From the NCBI GenBank assembly GCA_933822405.4, contig CAKOGP040002010.1, positions 1-11,479 on the forward strand: a stretch of 11,479 nucleotides of DNA, written 5' to 3'. The position numbers and the translations under genes are program-made. The stretch comes from Cylindrotheca closterium. Its lineage: Eukaryota; Bacillariophyta; Bacillariophyceae; Bacillariales; Bacillariaceae. Positions 1 through 8,147 of the stretch are shown one piece after another. Below the pieces are notes generated by a model. That model made no database searches. It saw only the letters and a list, made by a program, of their open reading frames with translations, and was not told the DNA's origin. Every line of letters starts with the position of its first letter. Positions within the stretch are counted from its first letter, which is position 1.

Positions 1-385
1 GCTCCACTGTTTCGGAGAAATAAAACAATGTTTTCCCCCTAAATAATTCTATGTCCCCGTAAATGATGGAGGAATTCGATGGAACAAAGTGGAGCTTGAA
101 TTCGATGCCTCCGTGCTGAGGGGGGAGTAAAGTCTGTCTGTCTCCCGTCACACTTTGGTTTCACTACAATCCGAGGCGTGTCCCAGCATAAAATAAAAAC
201 CCGGAATTGTGGTTTTCGACACAGTGGACGCAAGCAAAAGCGCGCTAAATCGTGTGTTCGTTAAACAAAACTGCCGTTCATCCAAAATGTAACGTACAGT
301 AGGATTTCTACACGCACGAAATAATGATCTGAATAAAATGCAGGGGAGGAAAGGTTGCCCCTTTTAAAATTATCCTCTCCTTCGA
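1..385. other. Upstream region of the SH3b-repeat gene, no supported gene
   Basis: This stretch is AT-rich and has no convincing coding sequence. A 64-codon minus-strand frame at 39-233 has no recognisable motif and an unlikely composition. A short direct repeat of GAATTCGATG lies near 72 and 98. The sequence just before the gene is pyrimidine-rich and AT-rich (about 355-384) and probably belongs to the promoter or 5' leader of the gene at 386. No clear TATA box or other known element can be assigned. Confidence 0.5.
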
Positions 386-3300
386 ATGAGTCAACATCTC
401 AGATTTGCATTGTTTTCAACTTTTTCAATTCTTAAAAACAACCCGCGTAGGTACACGACGATGGGGGATGTTCAAACTCCACTGAAATCCAGATCGGACG
501 CCCCAGTAGATGATTCGGATTCATCACAAAATTCTACTCTTTCTCAGGATGATCAAACCCTACCTTCAACTCCTGCTTCACGCAATAATTCTCCTCAGTT
601 GCCACCAAGATTGAAATACAGACCTGGGGCAACAGACAACTTCCTTGAATCCTTGCCGTCCAACCACAGGTTCACTTCTGCAAGAATACAGCCTCTGGAT
701 GAACCTGTTTGCAATATTGGAAATTGTCGGCTTGAAATATCTACACAGGAGTCTTTTCCGCAGCATGTTTTAAACCAAAAGAACGAGAAAATGCTTTATC
801 AAGTCGTTTATCGTGGGGTAGTCAGTCTTCTTCGTGAACCAGGCATCAAAAGTGGAGTACATATTGGATACGGAGAGATATTTGAAGGAATAGCTCTTGA
901 ATCAAACGATGAACATGCTCCGTCGTGGACACGCGTCACCAACATCCTCACAGGTGGATATGCTGTTGATGCTGCGAACACAAAAAATGTTGCGATATTG
1001 GACCAGACTCCAAAAAGGACAAACGTCGCGAATGTTGCTGCTGTAAGAACATCATCAATTTCATTACCCATACCTTTGCCCAGCAGCAGAAGCGGGGAGG
1101 AAAGCTCAGTTGTCGACGTCACAAAAAGCGAGAGCGACAGTGACAGCAGATATGGCTACATTTTCGAAACCAAAGGAGATATTCCAATTTGCATCCCGAT
1201 CAACTTCATACCAAAAGTTGAAGTTGGAGAATTCGTCTACAAAGTTATTTCGTCGAACCCTGTTCCAATAAGAACTGGTCCTGCATTGGATGCCCCTTGT
1301 ACCACTGTGGCACTGATGCCTGGCACAAGTCACGAGGTCTGCCTTCGAGTGCTGGCGGCTGATCGATCCTTGGTTTTCCTGCGTTTGACAAGACGGCGTG
1401 GTTGGTTAATGGAAAAGAGGCAATCGCGAAAATATCCAGAGCGGCTAGTCCGTGTCATGCACGATATCACCGACTCGAAGGAATCACAAAGCTGCAATAT
1501 GTCGTTTGCTTCAAGCAGCTCCTCTTCGTTAGTAGCGACACCGGGCTCAGCGGCAAGACGTCGCCATCGACCACCCCGACGTCGTCGCGAAATGCAAATC
1601 GATGAAAGCTCGCATTCTCCGTCTCATGTGAATACCTCGTCGAGTTTTTGGCAGGATTCTCCGAACAATAGTTTTGACATGAGTTCATTTGGAAGAGGTA
1701 TTAAATCCCCTTCATCCAATGCATCAATGCTCTTGGAGGGATCCTCGTTGCCAGTGGTGCAGAGAGAAAAGGAAGGAAGAACTGATACAGAATCAGCTCC
1801 GTTGTCAGACACTTCTCAGACTGGTTTCTTTTTGATCCGAGTAAGCGCACCTCGCGGATTAAAGATATTGGATGCTCCACACTTTCAGGTAAACAACCTT
1901 ATCCATGGAAAACACACACCAATTTCTAATAAAATTCAAGCGAAGGGTAAAAACGAGCCAGGAACTACGAAACAATCTATCTTCCAAACAATGACTGGGC
2001 ACCATACAACAGCTCTGACCAGCAAGACTGGAAGTCCAGCGGTATTTGATTCTGTGCTTCGGGCCAGGAAACTTCCACGTGGTTGTGTCTTTGAAGCATC
2101 AAAGAGAATGGATAGTAAGGGAGCTTTTGGTGAAGGAGATGGATTGATAAAGCTATCTGACAACAGCGGGTGGGCCATTGTTCCAAAGCAGGAAGAACTA
2201 GAAATGCAGTACAAAACTTACTCAGGATCACTGGCCAAGGCGATGGAAGGAGAAGTGACGCGTGCATTTGAAGAAGTCGGAAATGCAATTGTCAAAGACA
2301 AGACTCAACCTGTATTCATGAGAGTATATAACAAGGGTGGTATTGCGGTTTCGTGCCCCCCAGCTTCCTCTTTGATGACTGATGATGAGACATCAATCAC
2401 GTCTCCTGGGTCCTCTGTTGCAGGCACATCTGCAGTCAATGGAGGCTTTGGTCATGCACCAAGTCAGGACTCAGACATAGCGTCATCAGTTGGAAGCTCC
2501 TTTATTGACGCTATGTTTCGCACACCCAAGAAGAAAGACTTTGACCACGTATCCCTTGCAAGTTCGAAGGATGGAGCGCAATCTAACAAAATTCCTCCAA
2601 TCGACAAAACTGCCATATCAACTGTGATACCATGCGGGATGTATTTTGAGGTGGACCCTTGGGTAGATGTCCGTAATTCTGAGCAATCGTACTGTTCGAA
2701 TGATTTTGCAAGGATTCGTGGAGGGCAGGGTTGGATCCCAAGATTCGTGCAGGGAAAAACTGTTGTGAATGTAATCCAAGGACCAAACGTTAGGTTTGGG
2801 TCCTTCTGGTTCAGAGTCTCCCAGAAAGAAGGGATCAAAGTCCGAAAAGGGCCATCTACAAGGGCCCCTTCTATTCGGAGAGAGGATGGAGTCTATTTTC
2901 GGTTTGAATGTGGCGAATATCTTCGCGCTTCTGAAGTGGTCACGTTCTCCCGCGACAATATTGCCTATGAGAGTTTTGCCAAGTTGTATAGAAATCGTCA
3001 CATGCGATTTCAGTCAGGAGAAGATGGAGAAAGGACTCTCGCAAGCCTGACTGCTCAGTCAGAATGGGTTCAGATTTCTAGCTCCAAGACCATTCAGCTG
3101 GTTGAGTGTTTGGTGGAACCACGAATTGAACGACATCGACAGGGGTGGAGATACAACGTTGTACTTGATGCGAAAGTCAAAGTACGTCGAGGGCCCTCAT
3201 TTGAAGCCGATTCAAAGGGCATAGTTCTTTTTGGTGGGGAAAGTGTCTTGGTGAATGAACGGGTCATCGTACCCAATGGAAACGTTATCTGGCTCCGACT

Positions 3301-3514
3301 TCGAGATGGTCGGGGCTGGGTTCACAATGTTGGGATAGACGGTGAAGCGCTCATGATTCCGCATTCATTGAAGAATCGACGAACTACTGGCGGCAACAAA
3401 CAATCCAAATCAAAAGAAAGAGATGATGACATAGCCTACAATACGATCATTGCGAGGCTGTTCCACAACGAATCTGACAGTGGTTCACAGCAAAATCAAG
3501 GGAATCACAGGTAG
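386..3514 (+). CDS. Large protein with six SH3b-like repeats and Ser-rich linkers
   Basis: The frame encodes 1042 residues ending in TAG and is open without needing an intron. I see six diverged SH3-like modules, each opening with an aromatic-rich strand, often followed by a VRKGPS-type turn and closing on GW. Approximate residues are 135-207, 282-345 (IRTGPALDAP, then RGWLMEKR), 480-605 (closing SGWAIVP), 640-787 (closing GWIPR), 805-910 (VRKGPSTRAP) and 921-990 (VRRGPS, then GRGWVHN). Modules 3 and 4 contain long polar insertions. The N-terminal 100 residues and residues 346-478 are Ser/Thr-rich and probably disordered. A poly-Ser run lies at about 375-382 and an Arg cluster, possibly a nuclear localisation signal, at 391-401. 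SH3b domains elsewhere bind peptides or cell-wall ligands; here a scaffold or adaptor role is only inference. There is no catalytic motif or transmembrane segment. The second Met at residue 26 (461-463) has a better start context, with A at -3 and G at +4, so the real protein may be 1017 residues. Confidence 0.85.
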   Translation: MSQHLRFALFSTFSILKNNPRRYTTMGDVQTPLKSRSDAPVDDSDSSQNSTLSQDDQTLPSTPASRNNSPQLPPRLKYRPGATDNFLESLPSNHRFTSARIQPLDEPVCNIGNCRLEISTQESFPQHVLNQKNEKMLYQVVYRGVVSLLREPGIKSGVHIGYGEIFEGIALESNDEHAPSWTRVTNILTGGYAVDAANTKNVAILDQTPKRTNVANVAAVRTSSISLPIPLPSSRSGEESSVVDVTKSESDSDSRYGYIFETKGDIPICIPINFIPKVEVGEFVYKVISSNPVPIRTGPALDAPCTTVALMPGTSHEVCLRVLAADRSLVFLRLTRRRGWLMEKRQSRKYPERLVRVMHDITDSKESQSCNMSFASSSSSSLVATPGSAARRRHRPPRRRREMQIDESSHSPSHVNTSSSFWQDSPNNSFDMSSFGRGIKSPSSNASMLLEGSSLPVVQREKEGRTDTESAPLSDTSQTGFFLIRVSAPRGLKILDAPHFQVNNLIHGKHTPISNKIQAKGKNEPGTTKQSIFQTMTGHHTTALTSKTGSPAVFDSVLRARKLPRGCVFEASKRMDSKGAFGEGDGLIKLSDNSGWAIVPKQEELEMQYKTYSGSLAKAMEGEVTRAFEEVGNAIVKDKTQPVFMRVYNKGGIAVSCPPASSLMTDDETSITSPGSSVAGTSAVNGGFGHAPSQDSDIASSVGSSFIDAMFRTPKKKDFDHVSLASSKDGAQSNKIPPIDKTAISTVIPCGMYFEVDPWVDVRNSEQSYCSNDFARIRGGQGWIPRFVQGKTVVNVIQGPNVRFGSFWFRVSQKEGIKVRKGPSTRAPSIRREDGVYFRFECGEYLRASEVVTFSRDNIAYESFAKLYRNRHMRFQSGEDGERTLASLTAQSEWVQISSSKTIQLVECLVEPRIERHRQGWRYNVVLDAKVKVRRGPSFEADSKGIVLFGGESVLVNERVIVPNGNVIWLRLRDGRGWVHNVGIDGEALMIPHSLKNRRTTGGNKQSKSKERDDDIAYNTIIARLFHNESDSGSQQNQGNHR

Positions 3515-3759
3515 CATAGAATAATATGCCCCACAGTTGTTCTGCAGTAAGCTCTACAGTGCTCCTTCTTAGGGTTCTTCATCTTGAATTTGTCTTAATA
3601 ACATCCCACTTCAAGCCTCTTTGGAGGGAAGAAGAAAAGCACATATCTCTGTTGGCATGTGCCTTATTGCCTTCCTGGTGGGCAATCTACTGTATTTCAT
3701 GACGGAAAGAAGGAATTTTTAAAATCGGTATAAGTTTACGGTACTGATTCCAGAAAGTT
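3515..3759. other. 3' flank of the SH3b-repeat gene
   Basis: No gene is visible in this stretch. It most likely contains the 3' untranslated region and polyadenylation site of the upstream gene. No canonical AATAAA is evident, and algal genes often lack one. Stops occur in every frame I checked. Confidence 0.4.
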
Positions 3760-4362
3760 TTACAGGGAGCCGCTTTTCTTTGAGGTGCGCCGCCATAATA
3801 AACGTACACAAAAAACGTGCACCCCCACGGACGCATAGTACTTTTGGATCTTGGAAGATTTGCTCCCGGGAAGGTTTCTGGTGAGGGTATAAGTTGTAAT
3901 TTTGTGCATTCTATAACTATTATGGACTGTCTGCCCGTCTGTGTCATTGACTTGTGCGTAATCATACTTCAAATGCTTCTCAAATTCGTAACCTTGCTTC
4001 AACGTCTCATTCATTTTGTTCTTTGTAGCTTGATCTTCAGTTGTCTTTGACAATGTGGCGCCAAAAGCATGCAATGGCTCATGAAAATTGCTCGTCACAT
4101 TCTTGATTGCCAATTGTTTTGAGATAACTGCTTTCAGCACACCATGCGTTGGTCGTTTCAAGTGACGGATCATGCTTGTCGCAGCATCGACGGTCTTGAT
4201 CATTTTTTGCCAGCTGATTCCAAGTTGTTTTGGACAAGCATCCCAAATTGTCTTCTCTTCCAAGGGTTCACCACCATAAGCTAAAGCAAAAAGACAGCGG
4301 AGAAGAATTGAACGGTCATCAAGAGCCAGCCGTGTCAATGCATATATTGACTGCAGCTTCAT
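3760..4362 (-). CDS. Unrecognised protein, probably a 5'-truncated gene remnant
   Basis: I do not recognise this family. The minus-strand frame stays open for about 200 codons from the Met at 4362 to a stop at 3760, and extends to a Met at 4425 only by reading antisense through transposon DNA. From the Met the protein has a helical, charged composition (for example ALDDRSILLRCLFALAYGGE near the start). It then has a Lys/Glu-rich stretch that could form a coiled coil (KMNETLKQGYEFEKHLKYDY). The last 35 or so residues, after LTRNLPG, look less like protein and may be intron or untranslated sequence. The 5' side meets a reverse-transcriptase fragment at about 4372, so the original gene was probably longer and cut by that insertion. 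No membrane segment, signal peptide or catalytic motif is clear. It could be a host gene fragment or a piece of another transposon. Confidence 0.4.
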   Translation of the reverse strand: MKLQSIYALTRLALDDRSILLRCLFALAYGGEPLEEKTIWDACPKQLGISWQKMIKTVDAATSMIRHLKRPTHGVLKAVISKQLAIKNVTSNFHEPLHAFGATLSKTTEDQATKNKMNETLKQGYEFEKHLKYDYAQVNDTDGQTVHNSYRMHKITTYTLTRNLPGSKSSKIQKYYASVGVHVFCVRLLWRRTSKKSGSL

Positions 4363-4371
4363 TGCACCAGC

Positions 4372-4647
4372 CACCAGGCCATTGATCTCGCCCTTACTAC
4401 GCGGCTCACTTGGGACCTTCTGCATCTACAACGCCGCTCTGCTGGGTGGATATCCAACGATGCCAAGTCCTGCTTTGACTGGATTGTCCACTGGGTGGCA
4501 ATCATTAGCCTTATGCGTTTGGGATCAAATGGCATACCCTTCGCTCCATGTTTGAGACCCTGATGAAGTCTAAGCACCGGGTGCGTACGGGGTTTGGTGA
4601 TTTGGACCGTGTCTTCACTCCTCTGACCCTGATCTTGTTCCAAGGAT
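4372..4647 (+). pseudogene. Reverse transcriptase fragment (motif A region), inverted copy
   Basis: This 276 bp piece matches the reverse complement of 8420-8696 in the large element, with about 37 mismatches and one single-base gap by eye (roughly 86% identity). In + frame it reads NDAKSCFDWIVHW, which is RT motif A with both aspartates, preceded by LALTTRLTWDLLHLQRRSAG. The one-base deletion after LMRLG shifts the frame before motif B, so it is not functional. The Trp codon TGG just after motif A is a TGA stop in the large copy. Similarity begins near CACCAGG and ends abruptly at CAAGGAT, after which the sequence turns to ATATATAAC. Both ends are internal to the element, so this is a rearranged fragment and not a normal 5'-truncated insertion. 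Confidence 0.88.
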
Positions 4648-5154
4648 ATATATAACTGATGCATTAATCGTATTAAAACTATCTCAAGTTTCTAAATTGC
4701 CGTTAACGGCTGTCATGGCCATTTACCATACGGAGGTGAGTCCAGTACTGTTGAACCAGCTTGAGGCATCCAATCCCAGGAAAGTTGCTCTGTCGCATAT
4801 TACAGTGCACCCTTGCACATGTAGAAACGATCTTGCCACTCGGGGCGGCGTATGTTGTTTTTGAGTTCTTGAAGGTGGTGGTGGGCATGATTGTGTAGCA
4901 GGTGAGAAGCCAATTGTTCTTGCGCCCTACTGCCATGGGTGTATCGATCCAAGTGAATGGAGAGCGTCCCAATAGCACAGTGTTCCAGAACAATGTGCCC
5001 ACCATCTACGTGACAGACTGCAGGTCCCTAGTCGTGTGATCGACAGTGACAGAATTCTAATAGGAACGGGACTCGTGACTCGGCCTATAGGATTACCAGC
5101 AGGGTGAGAGTGAAACATAGAGGGGGCAGATAGATGGCCGAGACATCTGTCTGT
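4648..5154. other. Unassigned stretch between transposon pieces
   Basis: No feature here is secure. A 100-codon minus-strand frame at 4703-5005 is open but resembles nothing I know. On the + strand two adjoining frames (4709-4855 and about 4800-5040) read in a protein-like way, with RSQLFLRPTAMGVSIQVNGE followed by NNVPTIYVTDC, but they are broken by a stop and a frame change. The stretch may be an old gene remnant, the 3' untranslated region of the large retrotransposon, or the DNA into which it inserted. No poly-A or poly-T tail marks the 3' end of the element. Confidence 0.3.
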
Positions 5155-5376
5155 TTATGGACTTGCGCCGGGTGGCCGAGTCGATGTTGGGTTGGCGGGT
5201 CGCGCCAGGTCAAAGATCATCTGGCGTTGCCTGGCTAGAGAGCGACGGTTGATCGCTCTCTCACGGAAGACAAGGCGCAGCCAATGTTGACGATCTTCAA
5301 GTGATTTGTTGAGGACAGTTTCGCAAGAGTCACGAAAGAGGTACTGGGATCGTTGGGGGATATCCATCAGGCCCAT
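5155..5376 (-). pseudogene. C-terminal tail of the LINE polyprotein, third frame
   Basis: After an indel near 5370 the coding line continues as DIPQRSQYLFRDSCETVLNK, then RQHWLRLVFRERAINRRSLA, and ends at a TAA (5155-5157). The LPQR-like turn followed by a hydrophobic pair and an RQxWLR helix fits the last block of these polyproteins as I remember it. The final 20 or so residues are low in complexity and may lie beyond the original stop. Very little sequence resembling a 3' untranslated region follows. Confidence 0.65.
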
Positions 5377-6215
5377 GGCAAACTGTCAATCTCCCGCTTG
5401 CGAGCCGTGTACCAGGAGCTGTCTTCAGAGTGGGCAAGCTGGTTGCGGTCTTTCCACATGTAGTGCCCGATTCGGATCAGTTGTTGGATCAGGCGGGAGG
5501 CCCAAAGGTTGGTGGACTTCTTGGAGCCAATGTAGGAGAAGTGAAGGGCTTGCAGGTGTTTCCATTTGTGAGACACTAGGCCCTCAAGGAGGCCCTGGGC
5601 CCCAAGCTCGGCTTGGGAGGAGATTGCGCTTCGGAAGAGATGGAGCTGGTGAGACCAGGCACGGACGGTGGTGACTCCCAAGGAAGGCTGGCGGACTATC
5701 TTCAGGTATTCAAAGAGGAAGACTTCAATCTCTGGGGCGGTCTGCTGAGTTTGCATCCAGGTCCGGAAGGCCAGGTGGCGTTTGGACCATTCAGCAGCTG
5801 CAGTACGGGCAGAACAGCGGGGAACATGGAGGTGATCTTCCACCGGGCAGGAGGAGCATCTGGGGCAAGAGCTCATCGCCGAACGGTTCCAAATGGCCAA
5901 TAATTTTCCCACCCCTGTCATACCGGAGATATGCTTGGGTGTCCAGCGTTGGAGATTGGCTGGAAGGGCTTTCATGGCGCGTGCAAGAGACAACCAATCG
6001 ACCTCACGTATGGACTGCTCGGAGAGGCGGTCCTTGGAGGACCAATATGCCCAAAGGGCCGGAAGAGAGACAAGCTCCATGATGTGAGCTTTATCCAATC
6101 GGGACAACTTGATGCAATAAATGAATAAAGCCACAGGCTTGTGGAAGAAGCGGGGGTTGGAGGCAGCAGATTGGCCTGTAGACTCAAGCAGGCGGCGGTA
6201 GGCTTCTGCTTTGGA
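5367..6215 (-). pseudogene. CCHC zinc motif and C-terminal domain of the LINE
   Basis: This is the resumed frame after RNase H. It contains HKPVALFIYCIKL, then RWTPKHISGMTGVGKLLAIW, followed by a zinc knuckle CPRCSSCPVEDHLHVPRC with spacing C-x2-C-x9-H-x3-C (5867-5814). Such a knuckle is common at the C-terminus of non-LTR reverse transcriptases and is thought to help bind RNA or target DNA. The remainder has SHKWKHLQALHFSYIG and LIRIGHYMWKDRNQLAH, where the W-x2-RN-x3-H signature is a further family-conserved block of unknown role. The frame closes at TGA 5367-5369, close to where coding passes into the last frame. Confidence 0.82.
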
Positions 6216-6780
6216 GTCAACTTCAACATTGCGCTGCTCCCACCAGTCCAGTTGGGAGAAAGGCCCGATGCTTGTCTAGGTGGCCTTTAACATGGCGCCG
6301 CTGGACTTGGAGAGGGAGGTGGCGAAGCAGGGCCCGGATGGTGGAGGCCAAGTCAAACTGGGCGCCAGACGAGGACAGATGGGCTTCGGAGAAGGGCTTA
6401 TCAAGGGCAATGAGACCATCGCAGGCCATCTCGACCGAAGGTTGGCTGGCAAAGAGTTTCAGTTGAGCAACCTGAGACATCCATTCCAAAACCAGAAGAG
6501 AAGCCATAAGGCCAATCAATTCACTACGAGTTGAGCTCTGATCTTCAAATTTCCCTGGAGTTTGGCAGGTGATCCAGATGATATCACTGCGATCCTCAGT
6601 TAGAATATGGGCGCATGCTGTGCCCACTTTAGCTTTGTATGAGCCGTCGCTCACAGCACAAAGGGTACCGGCAAGAAGGGCCTGAACAAGGCAATCCTCA
6701 CTACCTTCAATGGTAATGACCTCTGGAACCCAGCCGTGAGAACCTGACTCAGCCAGACTGCCAAAGTGGTGCCAAAGATC
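6216..6780 (-). pseudogene. RNase H domain of the LINE
   Basis: The domain reads TLCAVSDGSYK at its start, giving the first catalytic Asp at 6646-6648. QSSTRSELIGL follows with the catalytic Glu, then EMACDGLIALDK with the second Asp, and RRHVKGHLDKH. The frame is then lost by an indel at about 6255-6270. In the frame that continues the element it reads LDWWEQRNVEVDSKAEAY, with the last catalytic Asp at 6216-6218. All four acidic residues are therefore represented, split over two frames. In an intact element RNase H removes the RNA strand of the RNA-DNA hybrid after first-strand synthesis. Not all LINE clades carry RNase H, so its presence after RT helps classification. Confidence 0.88.
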
Positions 6781-6789
6781 AAGGATGGA

Positions 6790-7154
6790 AGATGGGGGGC
6801 AGGTGTTTCGGCTGGTTGATGGGGGCCAGTAGAGTGGAGGAGGACTCGACTCTTGTGGACTGGGGACCGGCTGGGGAAGACAGAGACCGAGGCACGGACG
6901 GCGTCCGCTGGTAGAGGTGGAAGGTCGAGGTTGAATTGGCGAGGCAAGTAGAAGGTGCGCTGACGGCTGGTGGAGGAAGTAGGCTCAGATGGGATCCATA
7001 TCTGACCCTCATGGTGGAACAGGGTGTTGGTAGAGGGGGAGTATTGCCACTTCCAGGTCAAGTTGACAGAATGCCACGGGCCTAACGGAGAACTGAGACG
7101 GCGTCGGTTGGAGTGGCCTGTCAGATGAGTAGAAATCCATTGCTGCCATGCAGT
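6790..7154 (-). pseudogene. Spacer between RT connection and RNase H of the LINE
   Basis: The frame of the RT region carries on past the TAG at 7155, reading TAWQQWISTHLTGHSNRRRL and then LTWKWQYSPSTN near 7061. A proline-rich and serine-rich stretch follows (to about 6800). The Trp pairs and the RRRLSSPLGPW segment look like a small conserved module that often precedes RNase H in such elements. Between roughly 6840 and 6765 the coding reading moves to another frame, in which DLWHHFGSLAESGSHGWVPE leads straight into RNase H, so an indel lies in this interval. I cannot place it more exactly. Confidence 0.6.
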
Positions 7155-8147
7155 CTACCACTGATTAGACGGACGAGCTGTACGTGGCCATTGGTACCGG
7201 TCAGCACAGTGTTCTGGTCTTATCCCTTTCCATGCCTGCAAAGTGATTGCTGTCCCTTCAGCATTCAGGATATCAGAGAGATTGGCTGCGTGGAGGAAGA
7301 TCCGACACCAGTTGAGCCATTTCAATGTAAGTTGATCCACCAACGAGTTGATGAACAAGTTCACTAACAGTTGATCCCCTTGGCGCAGTGGTTGGAGGTA
7401 GGGAGAATCAAACTCCAGGTGAATGGAGAGAGAATCAAGTTCACTCCAGGTACGCTTAGCCCACGTGTCAGACGCCAGGATGGAGGTGTTGGAATAGGCT
7501 TGTTGGAAGAGGCCATAGGAGGTACCGGTCTTGAGCTGATGAGCCTGGAGGACTGCCTCTAAGAAGGCGCCCGTCTTGGTGTTATTAGCAGAATGGCGAA
7601 GTAGCATGTCCAAGTGTTTGATGACTTGGAGACCGTACGGATGAGAGACGCCCACTCCTTGGAGTGCAATGGGGGTATAGACCATAGCACGAGGAAAGGT
7701 GCGGCAGATACCGGCCTTGGGCAGTGCCGCCCGGAGCACTGGGGATAGCATCTGTTCCCACTCCTATTGAGAGATGAAAGTGAGCGCTATTGGGTACTCC
7801 AAAGTTTTCTGGATTGTGGTGCGTAGGAGAGGAAGGACATCATATTGCTGGAGGAAGCTAGGTTAAATCTGATCCGCCCATGCTTTTGCTTTCCCCTTCA
7901 TAACCATAAGTTGTGCTTTCCTGTTGGAGCAGGGGGACATCAGAATACCCAAAGTCTTGGCGGATTCATCCGGTTCCAGCCACGGTAGATACACTGGGGT
8001 GCCATCCAGATCATCCAGTTTGACCGCAATTTCCGACATGCCTGTTGGAAGAAGAGATGGTTTGAAATCTCGCTTCTTCCAGAATTGTCATACGCCTTGT
8101 TGCAAGTTCCACTTGAAGTCAATCAGATACCAAAAGGATTTATCTGA
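7155..8147 (-). pseudogene. RT thumb and connection region of the LINE
   Basis: The same frame continues after motif C with DKSFWYLIDFKW (about 8147-8112). It then has a segment ending AKTLGILMSP near 7935 and a Lys-rich helix (KGKAKAWADQI). Next comes PIALQGVGVSHPYGLQ, followed by a helix with LLRHSANNTKTGAFLEAVLQ (about 7673-7560). I remember this last pattern, a GVG-x-PHxYxxQ-like turn followed by an LLRH helix and TxTG, as typical after the palm in diatom elements of this kind. It would form the thumb gripping the primer-template. Stops at 8088-8090, 7863-7865, 7764-7766 and 7155-7157 interrupt it without shifting the frame. Confidence 0.8.

Noticed and set aside
39..233. Minus-strand open frame of 64 codons upstream of the host gene
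   Set aside because: It is short, has no motif and an unlikely composition, and lies in the probable promoter region.
1889..1940. Small intron in the SH3b-repeat gene
   Set aside because: Donor-like and acceptor-like sites exist, but the 52 bp length would shift the frame while the unspliced frame stays open.
5306..5674. + strand frame of 122 codons rich in Gly, Arg and Ser
   Set aside because: It is antisense to the conserved C-terminal region of the LINE polyprotein.
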